Numbered from the stretch's first letter, positions 18,600-34,265 are shown. The stretch: DNA of 64,000 nt from Paraspadella gotoi (GCA_051294375.1 CM119263.1:28169260-28233259), one strand, 5' to 3'. Notes: a model not told the origin generated them from the sequence alone. Numbers and translations are program-made.

Positions 18600-19620
18600 A
18601 ATTGCAATTTTAATATTTAAAACAGTAATTCATCTTTACTACAAAATTCAATACTTAATGCGTCTGATATTAAAAGTCATAAATAATTTTATTCAAAATT
18701 ACAATATATGTGGATTTGGTTTATTGGATTTGGTTTGTTGAATTTCTAAACGAGCGAGTTGGATCTCTTATTGTACTACTATTTCGATTTGGTTTACTTA
18801 TAAGATTGCTTCATATTCAAATTTATTCAGAATGGACTCTCTTCAACAAACATTCGGAGTGGACGTAAGAATTAATTCATTATTCGGTTTCTTCTATTTT
18901 TTTACTTTTATATTTTTTTTCCCGGTAATGAAATGAAAATCAGTTTCATATAAAAGGCGTGATCACTTGCGAATAAGGGGCAATCACCGTTTTATCACAA
19001 CTCTAAACGCGATCACTATTTTCTGAAACATTGACTATTATGAGCAACAAACAGTATTCCTCTGTATTACAGTAAATTGAGCAAATGTATCACGTAGTAA
19101 TTAATGGTTTTTGGGATTTTTTTAAAAGGACAAACTGAACACGAGAGAGATAGAGCGACGGAAAAGCATCAAATCCTAATCGAGTCATTTATTTAGTTGA
19201 ATGGATTTTATCGCCCGGTCGATAAGAAGGTCATTAGTGGAAAGTTGTTTGACGATTGTCCACATCTCGTCCAACTCGTTTCATCTCCCTCGAAAGAGTT
19301 CACGTGAACAACCTGTTTTTTTTTTTCGGTGACCCGCTGAATGTAAAAACTTGTATTTCTTGACCCACTGAATATAAAAACTTGTAATTCTTGACCCACT
19401 GAATGTAAAAACTTGTAATTCTTGACCCGCTGAATGTAAAAACTTTTATTTCTTGACCAGGATTTAACACGTGACAAAAACGCCAAGTGAACCTTTCAAG
19501 ATCCATCTTTTCTTTCTTTTATTTTTTTTCGGTTAAAACTGAATTCAACTTGTAATAACTACGAATGATTTTAAGAACCCGCGATTCGTTTTATTTTAAC
19601 CAAAAAGATTAATATAATTT
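18600..19620. other. Intergenic region upstream of GATM
   Basis: AT-rich. Near 18832 a short plus-strand segment (acceptor-like CAG, ATG at 18833, MDSLQQTFGVD, then GTAAGA) could be a small first exon, but I cannot link it to anything. It contains the 31-bp minisatellite listed separately. The GATM promoter and 5' UTR should fall here; an acceptor-like ATTCAG at 19622-19627 suggests a 5' UTR intron. Confidence 0.35.
19330..19453. repeat. 31-bp minisatellite, four tandem copies
   Basis: Exactly 124 bases: four 31-base units each beginning TGACCC(A/G)CTGAAT and ending in TTCT, with a few substitutions per unit. There are no spacers, so it is not a CRISPR array. Confidence 0.95.
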
Positions 19621-19656
19621 CATTCAGATCGCATTAAAAAATCCACCGGTGACAAA

Positions 19657-22417
19657 ATGATCTTGGCGAGGAACTTACGCGTCGGATTCCGTCCTTCGAA
19701 CCTTTTTAAAGTGGTAAGTTTAAGGTAGATTTTAAATTAAAGTTTGAGTTAGACTTTAAATCCTTTTATCGTTTTGTTAAGTTAGTTTAAAAAGTGAACC
19801 AAAATACCCTAGCCAGCAGCGGGACCAAACTAGCGCTAAAAAGAGAGAGAATTGAATTTGAATTTGAATTTGAAAAACAAAAGTGCGAGCTTTAGGCTTG
19901 TACTTTAAACAGCCCTAAAAAGCTACCTTATCTTATGATTTGTAAGTATTAATAGTTTTTTGAGTTTTTAGAGAGAGAGAGAGAGAGAGAGAGCTAGTTA
20001 CATAATTCCGCCCTGTAATTTGAAGGAATAAGATCCGCTAAATGAATCTCTCTGTCTCCATCCTCTCATCCTTTAATAAATATTAGTTATCCGCGGGACT
20101 CAAGACGAACGCGTCTCCGTCTCTTCAAGCGGTCAACGTCTCTCCATCCGTCGAACCACTCGACGCCGAAGTTCAGCCGCTGGTCAATCTCGACAGGTGA
20201 GGTCATTAAAAGGGTAAGGTGGAGAAGTGAAACTCGAAAACTGATATTTGACCATTCAAGGCCATGATTATGTTTTAAGTTAAGATAAGAGGTAAGATAT
20301 TAAAGTTAAAATTAAGTTTTAATATTAAGAACCAAAATGGGGCGCTACCGGAAAACGGCGCCTATTTTTAATTAAGATAGAAAGATGATGTTTGGTGACC
20401 AAGTGACTCCCCCTCCCTCTCGTTTCTTCTCCAGTCCCGTGATGGCCTGGAACGAGTGGGATCCTTTGGAGGAGATCATCGTGGGTCGTGCTGATGGAGC
20501 TCACATCCCGCCGCTCACCATTGAGGTCAAAGCGACCACTCACGAAAACTATTGGGAATTTTATCAGGTGGAATGAAGGGTAGGGAAGAAGGGAAGGGAA
20601 GAAGGGAAGGGAAAGGGAAAAGAAAGGACGGAATAGGAAGCAAAGTATATAAAAAAGGAATGAAAAGAAAATAAAATAATTTGAAAAAAAAGAATAATAT
20701 TTTTCGGAACAAAAATTAAAGGAAAAAAGAATTAAGAGATGAACATTATTTTCAACCAAGGAAAAAAAAAGAACAATATAAGAAAAGAGAATAAAAAAAA
20801 TAAATAAAAATATAACGTAAAATAAATGAGAAATGAAAAAGAATGTAGTATTTATTTGAACACTAACTCTAACGCTAACATAACTCTACATTGCACACAT
20901 TTGTATTGATATGCAACGCGACGTTAGAGTCAATTAGAAAAACGTTTCGCTTCTTCTATCGGCAGCAAAACGGCGGAACCGGATTTCCGGCGGCGCATCT
21001 CCAGAAAGCCGCCGCCGAGATCGAAGAGCTTTGCGCCGTCTTGCGTCAAGAGGGCGTGGTCGTCCAAAGACCCGACATCATCGATTGGTCAAAGGAATAC
21101 GAGACGCCCGACTTCAAGTCTTCAGGTCAGACTTGGTGATCGGTGATAAATCAATCAAGCAAACAAACGATTAAAAATCAATAAATCAATCAATCAGTCA
21201 AATAATCAATCAAAAATTTACCGATCAAAATAACAACGAAAAATTCAATTAAAACCTTTAGTATGAAAAAATAAAAAAAATGAATCAAATGTAAGTCAAT
21301 GCATCGACCAATGAGTAAAAGGAACCAATCAAGGGATCGATAAAAAAAAGTCGCAAAATCTAATTAATCCAATCAAATCCAATCAAATCCAATCAAATCC
21401 AACTAATGAAATTCCAGGCTTATACGCGGCGATGCCTCGAGACATCCTCACCGTCATCGGCGACGAGATCATCGAAGCCCCGATGGCCTGGCGCGCGCGC
21501 TTCTTCGAGTACAGAGCCTATCGGCGCTTGATCAAGGACTACTTCAATCGCGGCGCTAAATGGTGCACGCCGCCCAAGCCGCAAATGTCAAATGATCTTT
21601 ACGATCGTGTGAGTTTTTGATTGATGGGACTGATCGGAATCCAGGAATCAATCTTTTAAGGTTCACCCCGCATATCAAGAACTTTTCTTCGTTGTGGCTC
21701 ATTGAGTAAAGCCCTCGGGCCCTCGGCTAATGATCACGAGGTACCGGGTTCAATCCCAACTCGGTGTCTGCCTTTCGGGAAGAGTGAGGAGCTTGGAGCT
21801 AGAAGAGGTTTAAGAAGTTTCCGATAGTCATCATCTTTGGCCAACTTAGCGCCATATTCACAAAGAAATTTGACTGGGAAGTTTATTTAGTTGTTGCCCC
21901 CTGACATTAAGCATGATCGATAGGCAGTATATCCGTACGGCTGGGCCAGGCTGGGTCCGCTTGGTCAATTAACACACGAAGTGTTTTTATCACAACCGCG
22001 AAAATTCTTAATCTACTTTAATAAGGAAGAAATGAAATGTTAATTTTTGGAAGCTTAGTCTTAGACGCATAAAAACTTAATTATTTGATAGGCCCCGCGT
22101 CTTTAATGTTGTCGGTCATACTCTTCAGGAATATCCCATGAAAAATGGGGTGCATCGAATGAGATTGGCGGAAGAAGGAAAGTTCGTCACCACAGAGTTC
22201 GAACCTTGTTTCGACGCTGCTGATTTCATTCGCGCGGGTAGGGACGTCTTCGTGCAGCGGAGCCAGGTGAGGGATTATGGGAGAGGGGCAAGGGGGGGGG
22301 CGAGGAGAGTAGAAAGGAAAGTTAGATGTGGGAGAAGAAAAAAGAAAGAAAAAGAGAAAGAAAGAAAAAGAGGAAGAAAGAAAAGATAAAGAAAGAAAGA
22401 AAGAAAGAAAGAAAGAA

Positions 22418-22449
<32 letters not shown>

Positions 22450-23871
22450 GAAAGAAGAGAAGGAAGGAAGGAAGGAAGGAAGGAAGGAAGGAAGGAAGGA
22501 AGGAGAGGGAGGAGCCGAAAAATAAAAAAAGAATGAAAACAAGAAAAAGAAAGAAAAGAAGGAAAAAGAAAGATAATTGTAGTCTAAAACGACCATCAGG
22601 TCACAAATTACATGGGCATCGAATGGATGCGACGTCATTTGGCCGAAAAGGGAATCAACCTCCACATTCTCTCTTTCCAGGTGAAGATCTCGAAATATAA
22701 ATGATATACGTTTTAAATTTTAATTAATCCATTTTAATTAATCTATTTTTGTTTTTTTCGTCTTGCGTTTGGTTGTTGTTGTTGTTTGTTCGTCTTCAAC
22801 GAATGATTTTGTTCCGAGGATCCGAACCCGATGCACATCGACGCCACCTTCAACGTCATCGGTCCTGGTCTCGTCCTCAACAACCCAGAACGACACTGCA
22901 ATCAGATCGAGATGTTCGAGAGGGCGGGATGGAAGATCGTCAAACCGCCAAGATCCATCTTTCCTGACGGTCGGTTTTACTGAGCTTTTTCGTTATATAT
23001 TTTCATGTTACATAATTATATAATTTATTCGTATTAACTTGCTGTCAGAAGGTCATCAGACGATGTTTATAACTGGGTAACTTGGCTGAATCAGACGGAT
23101 AAATGTAAAGTCTAATGGTTGAAAGTTTAAAAGGATGAAACTAAAATAAGAGACCTGGAAACCTACTAATTAGTAAATTAACATATTTCTACAAATGGAG
23201 ATTAAAGATCATTGAACAGAGAAAAGGCATTAGCTTTGTTCATTTGTTCATTTCATTCTTGATTCATTCCCACTGTCGAAACCTTTGCTTCAACTCTCGG
23301 GGATTCGGGAGATTTCGACCGAAGGCTCGTAGGGGGTGCAATTCTTTAACGTGGAAAGACTGTACATCAAAGGAAATTTCACACCCACTACAACGAATCC
23401 TTCAGATCATCCTCTGTGGTTGGGCTCCAAGTGGCTCTCCATGAACGTCTTGATGTTGGACCCCAAGCGAGTTGTGGTCGACGCCAACGAAATCCCGCTT
23501 CACAAAATGTTCGAGAGTTTGGGTGAGTCCTCGTCACAGACGAAGAAGAGGCACTCACGTGAATGTGACAATGTGAATCTAGGAGTACAGCCTGCACAGA
23601 ATCCTTTGATTCATTAATTTTTTCTTTTTATTTTGAATGTATTTGTTTTTCTTTATTTTTTTATTTATCTTTATTTATGAATTTATTTATTTACGTATTA
23701 ATGTCTTTATTTATTTATGTATTTATTTATTTGTATTACTATATACTTTTTTATAATTTAGGAATCGAATGCGTGAAAGTATCTCTTCGTTTCGCCAACT
23801 CGCTCGGCGGTGGGATGCACTGCTGGACGACGGACGTTCGCCGACGAGGAACTTTGGAATCTTATTTCTGA
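19657..23871 (+). CDS. GATM: Glycine amidinotransferase, mitochondrial (AGAT)
   Basis: Transfers the amidino group of arginine to glycine, giving guanidinoacetate and ornithine, the first step of creatine synthesis. Ten exons, all in phase: 19657-19713, 20087-20196, 20435-20567, 20966-21125, 21418-21608, 22129-22266, 22600-22680, 22819-22969, 23406-23522 and 23762-23871. The total is 416 codons (415 residues), close to the roughly 423 of vertebrate GATM. The N-terminus [13 protein letters not shown] is Arg-rich without acids, as expected of a mitochondrial presequence. Family signatures: [45 protein letters not shown] (catalytic Asp), [10 protein letters not shown] (catalytic His) and [20 protein letters not shown] (catalytic Cys). 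The exon 8 acceptor ends GAG, and exon 4 could begin slightly differently. A SINE lies in intron 5 and a GAAA/GAAG array in intron 6. Exons 4-10 recur in frame-shifted form at 26908-29932. Confidence 0.97.
21693..21998 (+). mobile_element. tRNA-derived SINE (family 1)
   Basis: In GATM intron 5. It has an A-box-like TGGCTCATTGAG about 45 bases before a B-box GGTTCAATCCC, then a tRNA-unrelated body ending near GAAGTGTTTTTA. The same order of blocks occurs at 46580 (minus) and 9935 (minus). RNA polymerase III promoter structure is inferred from the boxes. Confidence 0.7.
22338..22506. repeat. (GAAA)n/(GAAG)n purine array
   Basis: About 170 bases of purine-only tetranucleotide units in GATM intron 6. 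The noisy copy at 28405-28560 has a different unit count. Confidence 0.95.
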
Positions 23872-24265
23872 GAAATGCTCAGATGATTTAGCGATGGTGA
23901 TTCATGACAAACCCGATGCGTCACACGAAGAAGACTTGGTGATTAATGATTATTCTTAAAAAACCTAATCAAGTTTTATTTTCCCATTATCTCTCCATTT
24001 GTTTGTTTATTTTTTTAAAAAGTTTTTACGTGGTTAGCTTTATTTTTTAGTTTAGTGACTAAACAGAACTGGTGGGAAATTAAAAAATACTTATAACTTT
24101 AGTTATGTAGAAAAAATGATTCTATGTATATTTAATAGACGAATTTATTTTCATTATGGAGAAATACAGTTCATAACAGAAGCAATTTTTTTCCAAATAT
24201 TTCGACTTTATTGCTCAGTCATCATCAGTGGATATAACGAAAAAAGGGAACTTAGAAAAACTGTT

Positions 24266-24268
<3 letters not shown>

Positions 24269-24321
<53 letters not shown>
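24269..24321. repeat. (GA)n microsatellite
   Basis: About 26 GA units between the GATM stop and the convergent 114-residue gene. The copy at 30325-30425 is longer and interrupted. The rest of 23872-24700 is AT-rich with no evident gene. Confidence 0.95.
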
Positions 24322-24326
<5 letters not shown>

Positions 24327-24700
24327 AATACAATAATTAAAATGTAACACCATAACCATTTGCGATGAGAGATAACGATTCTATTTCTCCTCCCGTAACT
24401 CGAGAGAGAGAAAGAGGTCAAAATTTAAAAAAAATAAACTGGTCAAAGACACTGTATTTCTCCATAATAAAAATATACTCGTATATTAAAATTATTCTAA
24501 TGACTTTAAAAGAAAAGATTCTACGCATATTTGTTACAAAAGTTTTATGATGTCCACTCATCACAATTTATTCAGTACAACTACAAGAAAATCTTGAATA
24601 GTAGTTAAAATCCTGAGACATTGTAATCAAAACTTCCGTCTAACAGTTAATGAACTCAAGCTGCTTATCATCTCCTTGCCTTCACACAATGTCAACCAAC

Positions 24701-25475
24701 TCATTGCTTACCGTTGACGACGTGTTCCTTGTCTCCATTCACAATCTCCACCACCTCATCCGTTGTCTCCCTCAACTCCTCGCCCTCGATCTCCACTCGC
24801 ATCTCAACATCGAAATCTTGCAATAGGTCGACCCTGTCCTTGAAGGATCTTTGCTTCTTGATTTGCGTCAGGACTTTGGAGACGGTGGCGCCTTCGCCGT
24901 CGTCGTCGTCGTCGTCGTCGAACTTACGTCGTCGTCCTCGTCGTTCGTGTCGATTTTCTGAGAAAGAATTCGTCAGAAGTATTTTTAATTATTATCATAT
25001 ATATGTAAAAAATGTCGAGGCGGGAATTAAGATATTAAAAAGAGAAACAGTTTTAAAGTATAATTTAATGAGAATAAAGTTGTCAACGCGATGACCTGAA
25101 AGAGCTAAAGAGTATAACTTAGGAAGAAGTGATGATAAGAATAAGAATAAGAATAAGAAGTGATGATAACTTAGGAAGAAGTGATGAATGAATAGCAAAT
25201 GTGAAATTGGTTGTGAGACATCCATGCAGTATTTTGTAGAGTTCTTCGTGGAAATTACAAGAGCAAAAAAATAACAAACATGCTCCTAAATTTTCCCAAA
25301 GATCTCCACTAAAATAAGACTTATTTCAAAAAATTAACGTAAAAAATATATTTCAAAAAAGGGCATTAAATTATGTTACTTTTTTACCTGTTCCGTTCAG
25401 CATTTTTTCTCGGTCGATTTTTTCTTTAGGAAAAACTTTTTTCGTTTTTTTGACGCGAATCTCCGTCGAATTCAT
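24701..25475 (-). CDS. Small charged protein of 114 residues, two exons
   Basis: Complete small gene, family not recognised. Exon 1 is 25388-25475 (MNSTEIRVKKTKKVFPKEK ... MLNGT) and exon 2 is 24701-24957, joined at phase 1 by a GT-AG intron; 345 bases give 114 residues and TGA. The N-terminal third is basic (Lys-rich, then NRHERRGRRRK), followed by seven Asp encoded by a (GAC)n run, then an acidic, helix-prone C-terminal half (VSKVLTQIKKQRSFKDRVDL; LRETTDEVVEIVNGDKEHVV). There is no signal peptide or membrane segment. The basic-then-acidic layout suggests a nuclear or RNA/chromatin-associated protein, but that is inference only. It is convergent with GATM. A version with indels lies at 30790-31575. 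Confidence 0.7.
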
Positions 25476-25501
25476 GAGTTTTGTTTATCTGTAAAAAAAA
25501 A

Positions 25502-25790
25502 NNNNNNNNNNNNNNNNNNNNNNNNNNNNNNNNNNNNNNNNNNNNNNNNNNNNNNNNNNNNNNNNNNNNNNNNNNNNNNNNNNNNNNNNNNNNNNNNNNN
25601 NNNNNNNNNNNNNNNNNNNNNNNNNNNNNNNNNNNNNNNNNNNNNNNNNNNNNNNNNNNNNNNNNNNNNNNNNNNNNNNNNNNNNNNNNNNNNNNNNNNN
25701 NNNNNNNNNNNNNNNNNNNNNNNNNNNNNNNNNNNNNNNNNNNNNNNNNNNNNNNNNNNNNNNNNNNNNNNNNNNNNNNNNNNNNNNNNN
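25502..25790. other. Assembly gap (289 N)
   Basis: Run of N upstream of the 114-residue gene. The matching place in the noisy copy (about 31600-31735) contains only about 130 bases of AT-rich sequence, so the gap is probably over-sized. Confidence 0.99.
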
Positions 25791-26445
25791 TCTTAGCGCA
25801 TTTTTTACAGTATATTTATTCGACTTCGGACACTAAATAAAAGGGCGGATTCCTCTTTTTTTTTATTCTTCGTCCGAGGTCATGCGTTGATCCCCTTAAA
25901 CTATTTTCAGTTTTCAATTGAAATATCTCTCTTTCTCTCTCAATTATCTCAGTTCCCCGGCACAGAGGCTCCGAGGCTCCGCGGCCGGTTTTTTTTTTTA
26001 GAATTCGAATCTTCGGTTATAGATTCTCTCTTTTTTGGCGCGTTTTGGTCCCGTGCCTCGTTTTGTGTCCAAGTAGAAAAGGCAGAGAGAGAAATCAGGA
26101 TGATTTGATTACGAATGAGAAATGAAGCAAAATGGCGGCACACTTGCTATGTCGTTGGAATGATATGAGCAGCGGTTGTGGGAGAAAAATAATAAGGATT
26201 ATAATAATTCTTATTTAGTCATCAAAATATTTTTTAAAATAATAAGGATTCTAATAATTCTCTTTTAGTCATCAAAATATAAATATATATATATTAAAAA
26301 TAGAATTTCATATAATTAATATCATATACGAGTTATTTTTTTAAATAATTTGACGGTGTGCTCAAAAGGGTGTGCAGAAGCTTCCCGTCGAAGGGGAAGG
26401 GTTGTTGTGTTCGATGATATTGATCTTGATTTAACTTGAGGCATC

Positions 26446-26477
<32 letters not shown>

Positions 26478-26609
26478 TGCTCTCGTTTGAAGAAGAAAAA
26501 AATTACCGAGGAGTAAAAAAAAATGAAACCCGTTGGGTCGGATACAAAACAGAAAACAGAAAAAAAACAGACCTTGAGACGAGGGTCGGACGTAGACCCG
26601 AGAGATGGG

Positions 26610-26705
<96 letters not shown>

Positions 26706-26882
26706 ACGAAAGAGTATAAAAAGAGCCTAGAAATTTTTCCTATTTTTTTTTCCAACTCGCTGTCTTGAAAGAAGAATGAAAAAATTGAGAACCAGTTTCG
26801 CCATATTACATCGCTTCCAAGACAAAGAAAACTGAAAAAAAAAAGGAAAAGTCAGACAAAGATAAAAGATGTCAATTTCGAA
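25791..26882. other. Probable upstream region of the 114-residue gene, with (GTC)n and a (GA)n array
   Basis: No convincing coding exon. Contains a (GTC)n run at 26447-26477 and a (GA)n array at 26606-26703. Repeated with indels at 31740-32814. Confidence 0.5.
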
Positions 26883-26907
26883 NNNNNNNNNNNNNNNNNN
26901 NNNNNNN
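26883..26907. other. Assembly gap of exactly 25 N
   Basis: Sequence to its right restarts at a position matching 20866, so the two sides overlap instead of continuing. Confidence 0.99.
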
Positions 26908-26989
26908 ACTCTAACGCTAACATAACTCTACATTGCACACATTTGTATTGATATGCAACGCGACGTTAGAGTCAATTAGAAAACGTTTC

Positions 26990-29932
<2,943 letters not shown>

Positions 29933-30341
29933 TCAGATGATTTAGCGATGGTGATTCATGAAAAACCCGATATGCGTCACACGAAGAAGACTTGTGATTA
30001 ATGATTATTCTTAAAAAAAACCTAATCAGTTTTATTTTCCTATTATCTCTCCATTTGTTGTTTGTTTTTTTTTTTTTAAGTTTTTAGGTGTTAGCTTTTT
30101 TTTTAGTTAGTGACTAAACAGAACTGGTGGGAAATTTAAAAAATACTTATAACTTTAGTTATGTAGAAAAAATGATTCTATGTATATTTAATAGACGAAT
30201 TTAGTTTCATTATGGAGAAATACAGTTCATAACAGAAGCAATTTTTTTCCAAATATTTCGACTTTATTGCTCAGTCATCATCAGTGGATATAACGAAAAA
30301 AGGGAACTTAGAAAAACTGTTCAAGAGAGAGAGAGAGAGAA

Positions 30342-30429
<88 letters not shown>

Positions 30430-30789
30430 TAATACAATAATTAAAAATGTAACACCATAACCATTTGCGATGAGAGATAACGATTCTATTTCTCCTCCCG
30501 TAACTCGAGAGAGAGAAAGAGGTCAAAATTTAAAAAAAATAAAACTGGTCAAAGACACTGTATTTCTCCATAATAAAAATATACTCGTAAATTAAAATTA
30601 TTCTAATGACTTTAAAAGAAAAAGATTCTACGCATATTGTTACAAAAATTTTCTGATGTCCACTCATCACAATTTATTCAGTACAAGAAAATCTTGAATA
30701 GTAGTTAAAATCCTGAGACATTGTAATCAAAACTTCCGTCTAACAGTTAATGAACTCAAGCTGCTTATCATCTCCTTGCCTTCACACAA

Positions 30790-31575
30790 TGTCAACCAAC
30801 TCATTGGTTACCGTTGACGACGTGTTCCTTGTCTCCATTCACAATCTCCACCACCTCATCCGTTGTCTCCCTCAACTCCTGCCCTCGATCTCCACTCGCA
30901 TCTCAACATCGAAATCTTGCAATAGGTCGACCTGTCCTTGAAGATCTTTGCTTCTTGATTTGCGTCAGGACTTTTGGAGACGGTGGCGCCTTCGCCGTCG
31001 TCGTCGTCGTCGTCGTCGAACTTACGTCGTCGTCCTCGTCGTTCGTGTCGATTTTCTGAGAAAGAATTCGTCAGAAGTATTTTTAATTATTATCATATAT
31101 ATGTAAAAAATGTCGAGGCGGGAATTAAGATATTAAAAAAGAAAACAGTTTTAAAGTATAATTTAATGAGAATAAAGTTTGTCAACGCGATGACCTGAAA
31201 GAGCTAAAGAGTATACATTAGGAAGAAGTGATGATAAGAATAAGAATAAGAATAAGAAGTGATGATAACTTAGGAAGAAGTGATGAATGAATAGCAAATG
31301 TGAAATTGGTTGTGAGACATCCATGCAGTATTTTGTAGAGTTCTTCGTGGAAATTACAGAGCAAAAAAATAACAAACATGCTCCTAAATTTTCCCAAAAG
31401 ATCTCACTAAAATAAGACTTATTTCAAAAAATTAACGTAAAAATATATTTTCAAAAAAGGGCATTAAATTATGTTACTTTTTTACCTGTTCCGTTCTGCA
31501 TTTTTTCTCGGTCGATTTTTTCTTTAGGAAAAACTTTTTTTCGTTTTTTTGACGCGAATCTCCGTCGAATTCATG
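30790..31575 (-). pseudogene. Second, indel-bearing copy of the 114-residue gene
   Basis: Collinear with 24701-25475 but lacking single bases, for example in the stretch matching 24779-24790, so exon 2 no longer reads through. Part of the duplicated block 26908-32814. Confidence 0.75.
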
Positions 31576-32549
31576 AGTTTTGTTTTCTGTAAAAAAAAAA
31601 ACCAAAACATAAAACACGTTACAAATTGTTGCTGCTCAGCACAAAAAATATTTAAACTGTATTTTTTTAATTTCAAAATATTAGCTTTGCTTTTGAGCAT
31701 TTTTATTAGATTTTTAAAACGATTAAATTTAATTTCTTAGCGCATTTTTTACAGTATATTTATTCGACTTCAGACACTAAATAAAAGGGCGGATTCCTCT
31801 TTTTTTTTTATTCTTCGTCCGAGGTCATGCTTGATCCCCTTAAACTATTTTCAGTTTTCAATTGAATTCCTCTCTTTCTCTCTCTAATTATCAGTCCCCA
31901 GCACAGAGGCTCGAGGCTCCGCGGCCGGTTTTTTTTTTTAGAATTCGAATCTTCGGTTATAGATTCTCTCTTTTTTGGCGCTTTTGGTCCCGTGCCTCGT
32001 TTTGTGTCCAAGTAGAAAAAGGCAGAGAGAGAAATCAGGATGATTTGATTACGAATGAGAAATGAAGCAAAATGGCGGCACACTTGCTATGTCGTTGGAA
32101 TGATATGAGCAGCGGCTTGTGGAGAAAAACAATAAGGATTATAATAATTCTTATTTAGTCATCAAAATATTTTTAAAATAATAAGGATTCTAATAATTCT
32201 TTTTAGTCATCAAAATATAAATATATATAATATTAAAAATAGAATTTCATATAATTAATATCATATACGAGTTATTTTTTTAAATAATTTGACGGTGTGC
32301 TCAAAAGGGTGTGCAGAAGCTTCCCGTCGAAGGGAAGGGTTGTTGTGTTCGATGATATTGATCTTGATTTAACTTGAGGCCTCTCGTCGTCGTGTCGTCG
32401 TCGTCGTCGCGTCGCGTCGTTGCTCTCGTTTGAAGAGAAAAAATTACCGAGGAGTAAAAAAAAATGAAACCCGTTGGGTCGGATACAAAAACAGAAAACA
32501 GAAAAAAAACAGACCTTGAACGAGGGTCGACGTAGACCCGAGAGATGGG

Positions 32550-32644
<95 letters not shown>

Positions 32645-32929
32645 AACGAAAGAGTATAAAAAGAGCCTAGAAATTTTTCCTATTTTTTTTTCCAACTCGC
32701 TGTCTGAAAGAAGAATGAAAAATGAGAACCAGTTTCGGCCATATTCATCGCTTCCAAGACAAAGAAAACTGAAAAAAAAAAGGAAAGTCAGACAAAGAAA
32801 AAGATGTCAATTCGAACAAGGAGATAAAAAAAAGGAAAAGACGTAAACTTGAAAAGAAAAAGAAAAAGAAACGGGAGGGGAAAAACGACTTTTAGGAAAA
32901 TAGGAGAATCTAATATCCATTAGTATTAG

Positions 32930-33515
32930 TAGAGCAAACTTCGTCATGGGTGGGTCAGAGTTTGATTTGGGAACCTTTCCAAATGAAACTTCATACATTT
33001 CTGAGAAAACTTTCAATGGAGCAAATTTCTAAATGGCAAGAAGCATTAGTAATTAATTTTTTAATATTTATTTATAGATAGGAATGTCAAAATTTTTTTG
33101 AATTTTTATTTTTAAAGCGATTCAAAAGCTTATGAAAAGTTATCTACACAAGTATAATTCTTTTTTTCAATATTTGATGATAAGTGGGTTAAAATGAGAA
33201 AAACCTTAAAAAATCATCACTTCATCATCCGATGATTTTAGCAGTTTTTACTAATTTTAGTATAAAACATCAAATTTAAAAAGTTGTAATTATATTTTTT
33301 GCTTAACTTTTTAAGCTCTATCAGAATCAATTAAAAGAACTTAAAATATTCAAAAAAAAATTTTTAACATATATAGCAATATAATATATATAATTAGCGA
33401 ATTACTCATGGTTCGGAACATTTTTGCAAAAAAATATTTTAACACAATAATTAATACCAATAATGAATTAGTTTAATGGCTGTTCCCATTAAATTTGAAT
33501 TTGGTCGGCTACCGC
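32930..33515 (+). mobile_element. 586-bp insertion element E1, nested in the left end of the hAT element
   Basis: Begins TAGAGCAAACTTCGTCATGG and ends GTCGGCTACCGC. It is flanked by TAGTATTAG at 32921-32929 and 33516-33524, a 9-bp direct repeat that spans the hAT junction, so E1 arrived after the hAT element. No clear terminal inverted repeats and no coding potential. A second copy is at 40535-41147. Confidence 0.75.
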
Positions 33516-34096
33516 TAGTATTAGGGTTACGATAACCGTTAACAGTTAACGGTTATTAACGGTTAAAAATAATTTTAACTAACCGTTAATATATTTATTT
33601 AACGGTTAAATTCGGTTAATTTTTAAATATGATTTTTTTTATTTTTTGGTTTTTAAATCTTTGATTTTTTAAAAGAAAAGTAATTTTCTTGTCCTCTCTT
33701 ATTCTCCTCTCTTTTTCTCCACATATTTTTTCACCTCTCTCTCTTTTCCATTTTTTCCTATTTTTTTCCTTGTTATTTTCAACCCTTTTAATCTTTTTTC
33801 TATACTAATCTCCTTCTGTACCTATCTCTTTCTTTCTCTCTTTTCCCCTCCTTCTTTTCCCCCTTTCTTTTCTCCTCTTTTTTTCTCCCTTTTCTTTTAC
33901 CTTTTTCATTTTTTGTCTCCCTTCAGTGTTTTTTTCTTTTCTTACTTACTTTTCTCCCAATTTTTTTTTCGTTTTTCCTTTCAATTAATTTTATTGCATT
34001 TACATCAAAGAATATAATAAAATATAATATATATTCACATGCATAATAGTTGCATACATTTTCTTACATAATTAAATTCTTATATAAAATAAGCCA

Positions 34097-34265
34097 CGTA
34101 CTCTGGAGTGAATAAACGAGACTGTGAGAGAGTCTTGATTGAAAGCTTGCAGGGACCTGCTATGTCATTATCTTGTAAGAGAGATGAAGGCCTTAAACCA
34201 CCAAAGCCTGTCCAAAGTCAGGGGCAAGATTAGCTTATTTATGTAAATGAATGGCATAATTTTTA
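34097..34265 (+). repeat. Dispersed repeat family 2, copy 3 (inside the hAT element)
   Basis: Clear similarity over about 165 bases to 53957-54130: GAGTGAATAAACGAGACTGT, then GATTGAAAGCTTGCAGGGAC, then GTCAGGGGCAAGA. Confidence 0.8.

Noticed and set aside
19330-19453. CRISPR-like array of 31-base repeats
   Set aside because: The units are directly adjacent with no spacers, in an animal genome; it is a minisatellite.
22326-22700. Lys/Glu/Arg-rich open frames (also 28355-28760)
   Set aside because: They translate purine-only tetranucleotide arrays in a GATM intron; the real exons on either side are in phase without them.
25481-25840. Open frame running through N (also 41711-41932)
   Set aside because: The frame is mostly undetermined bases.
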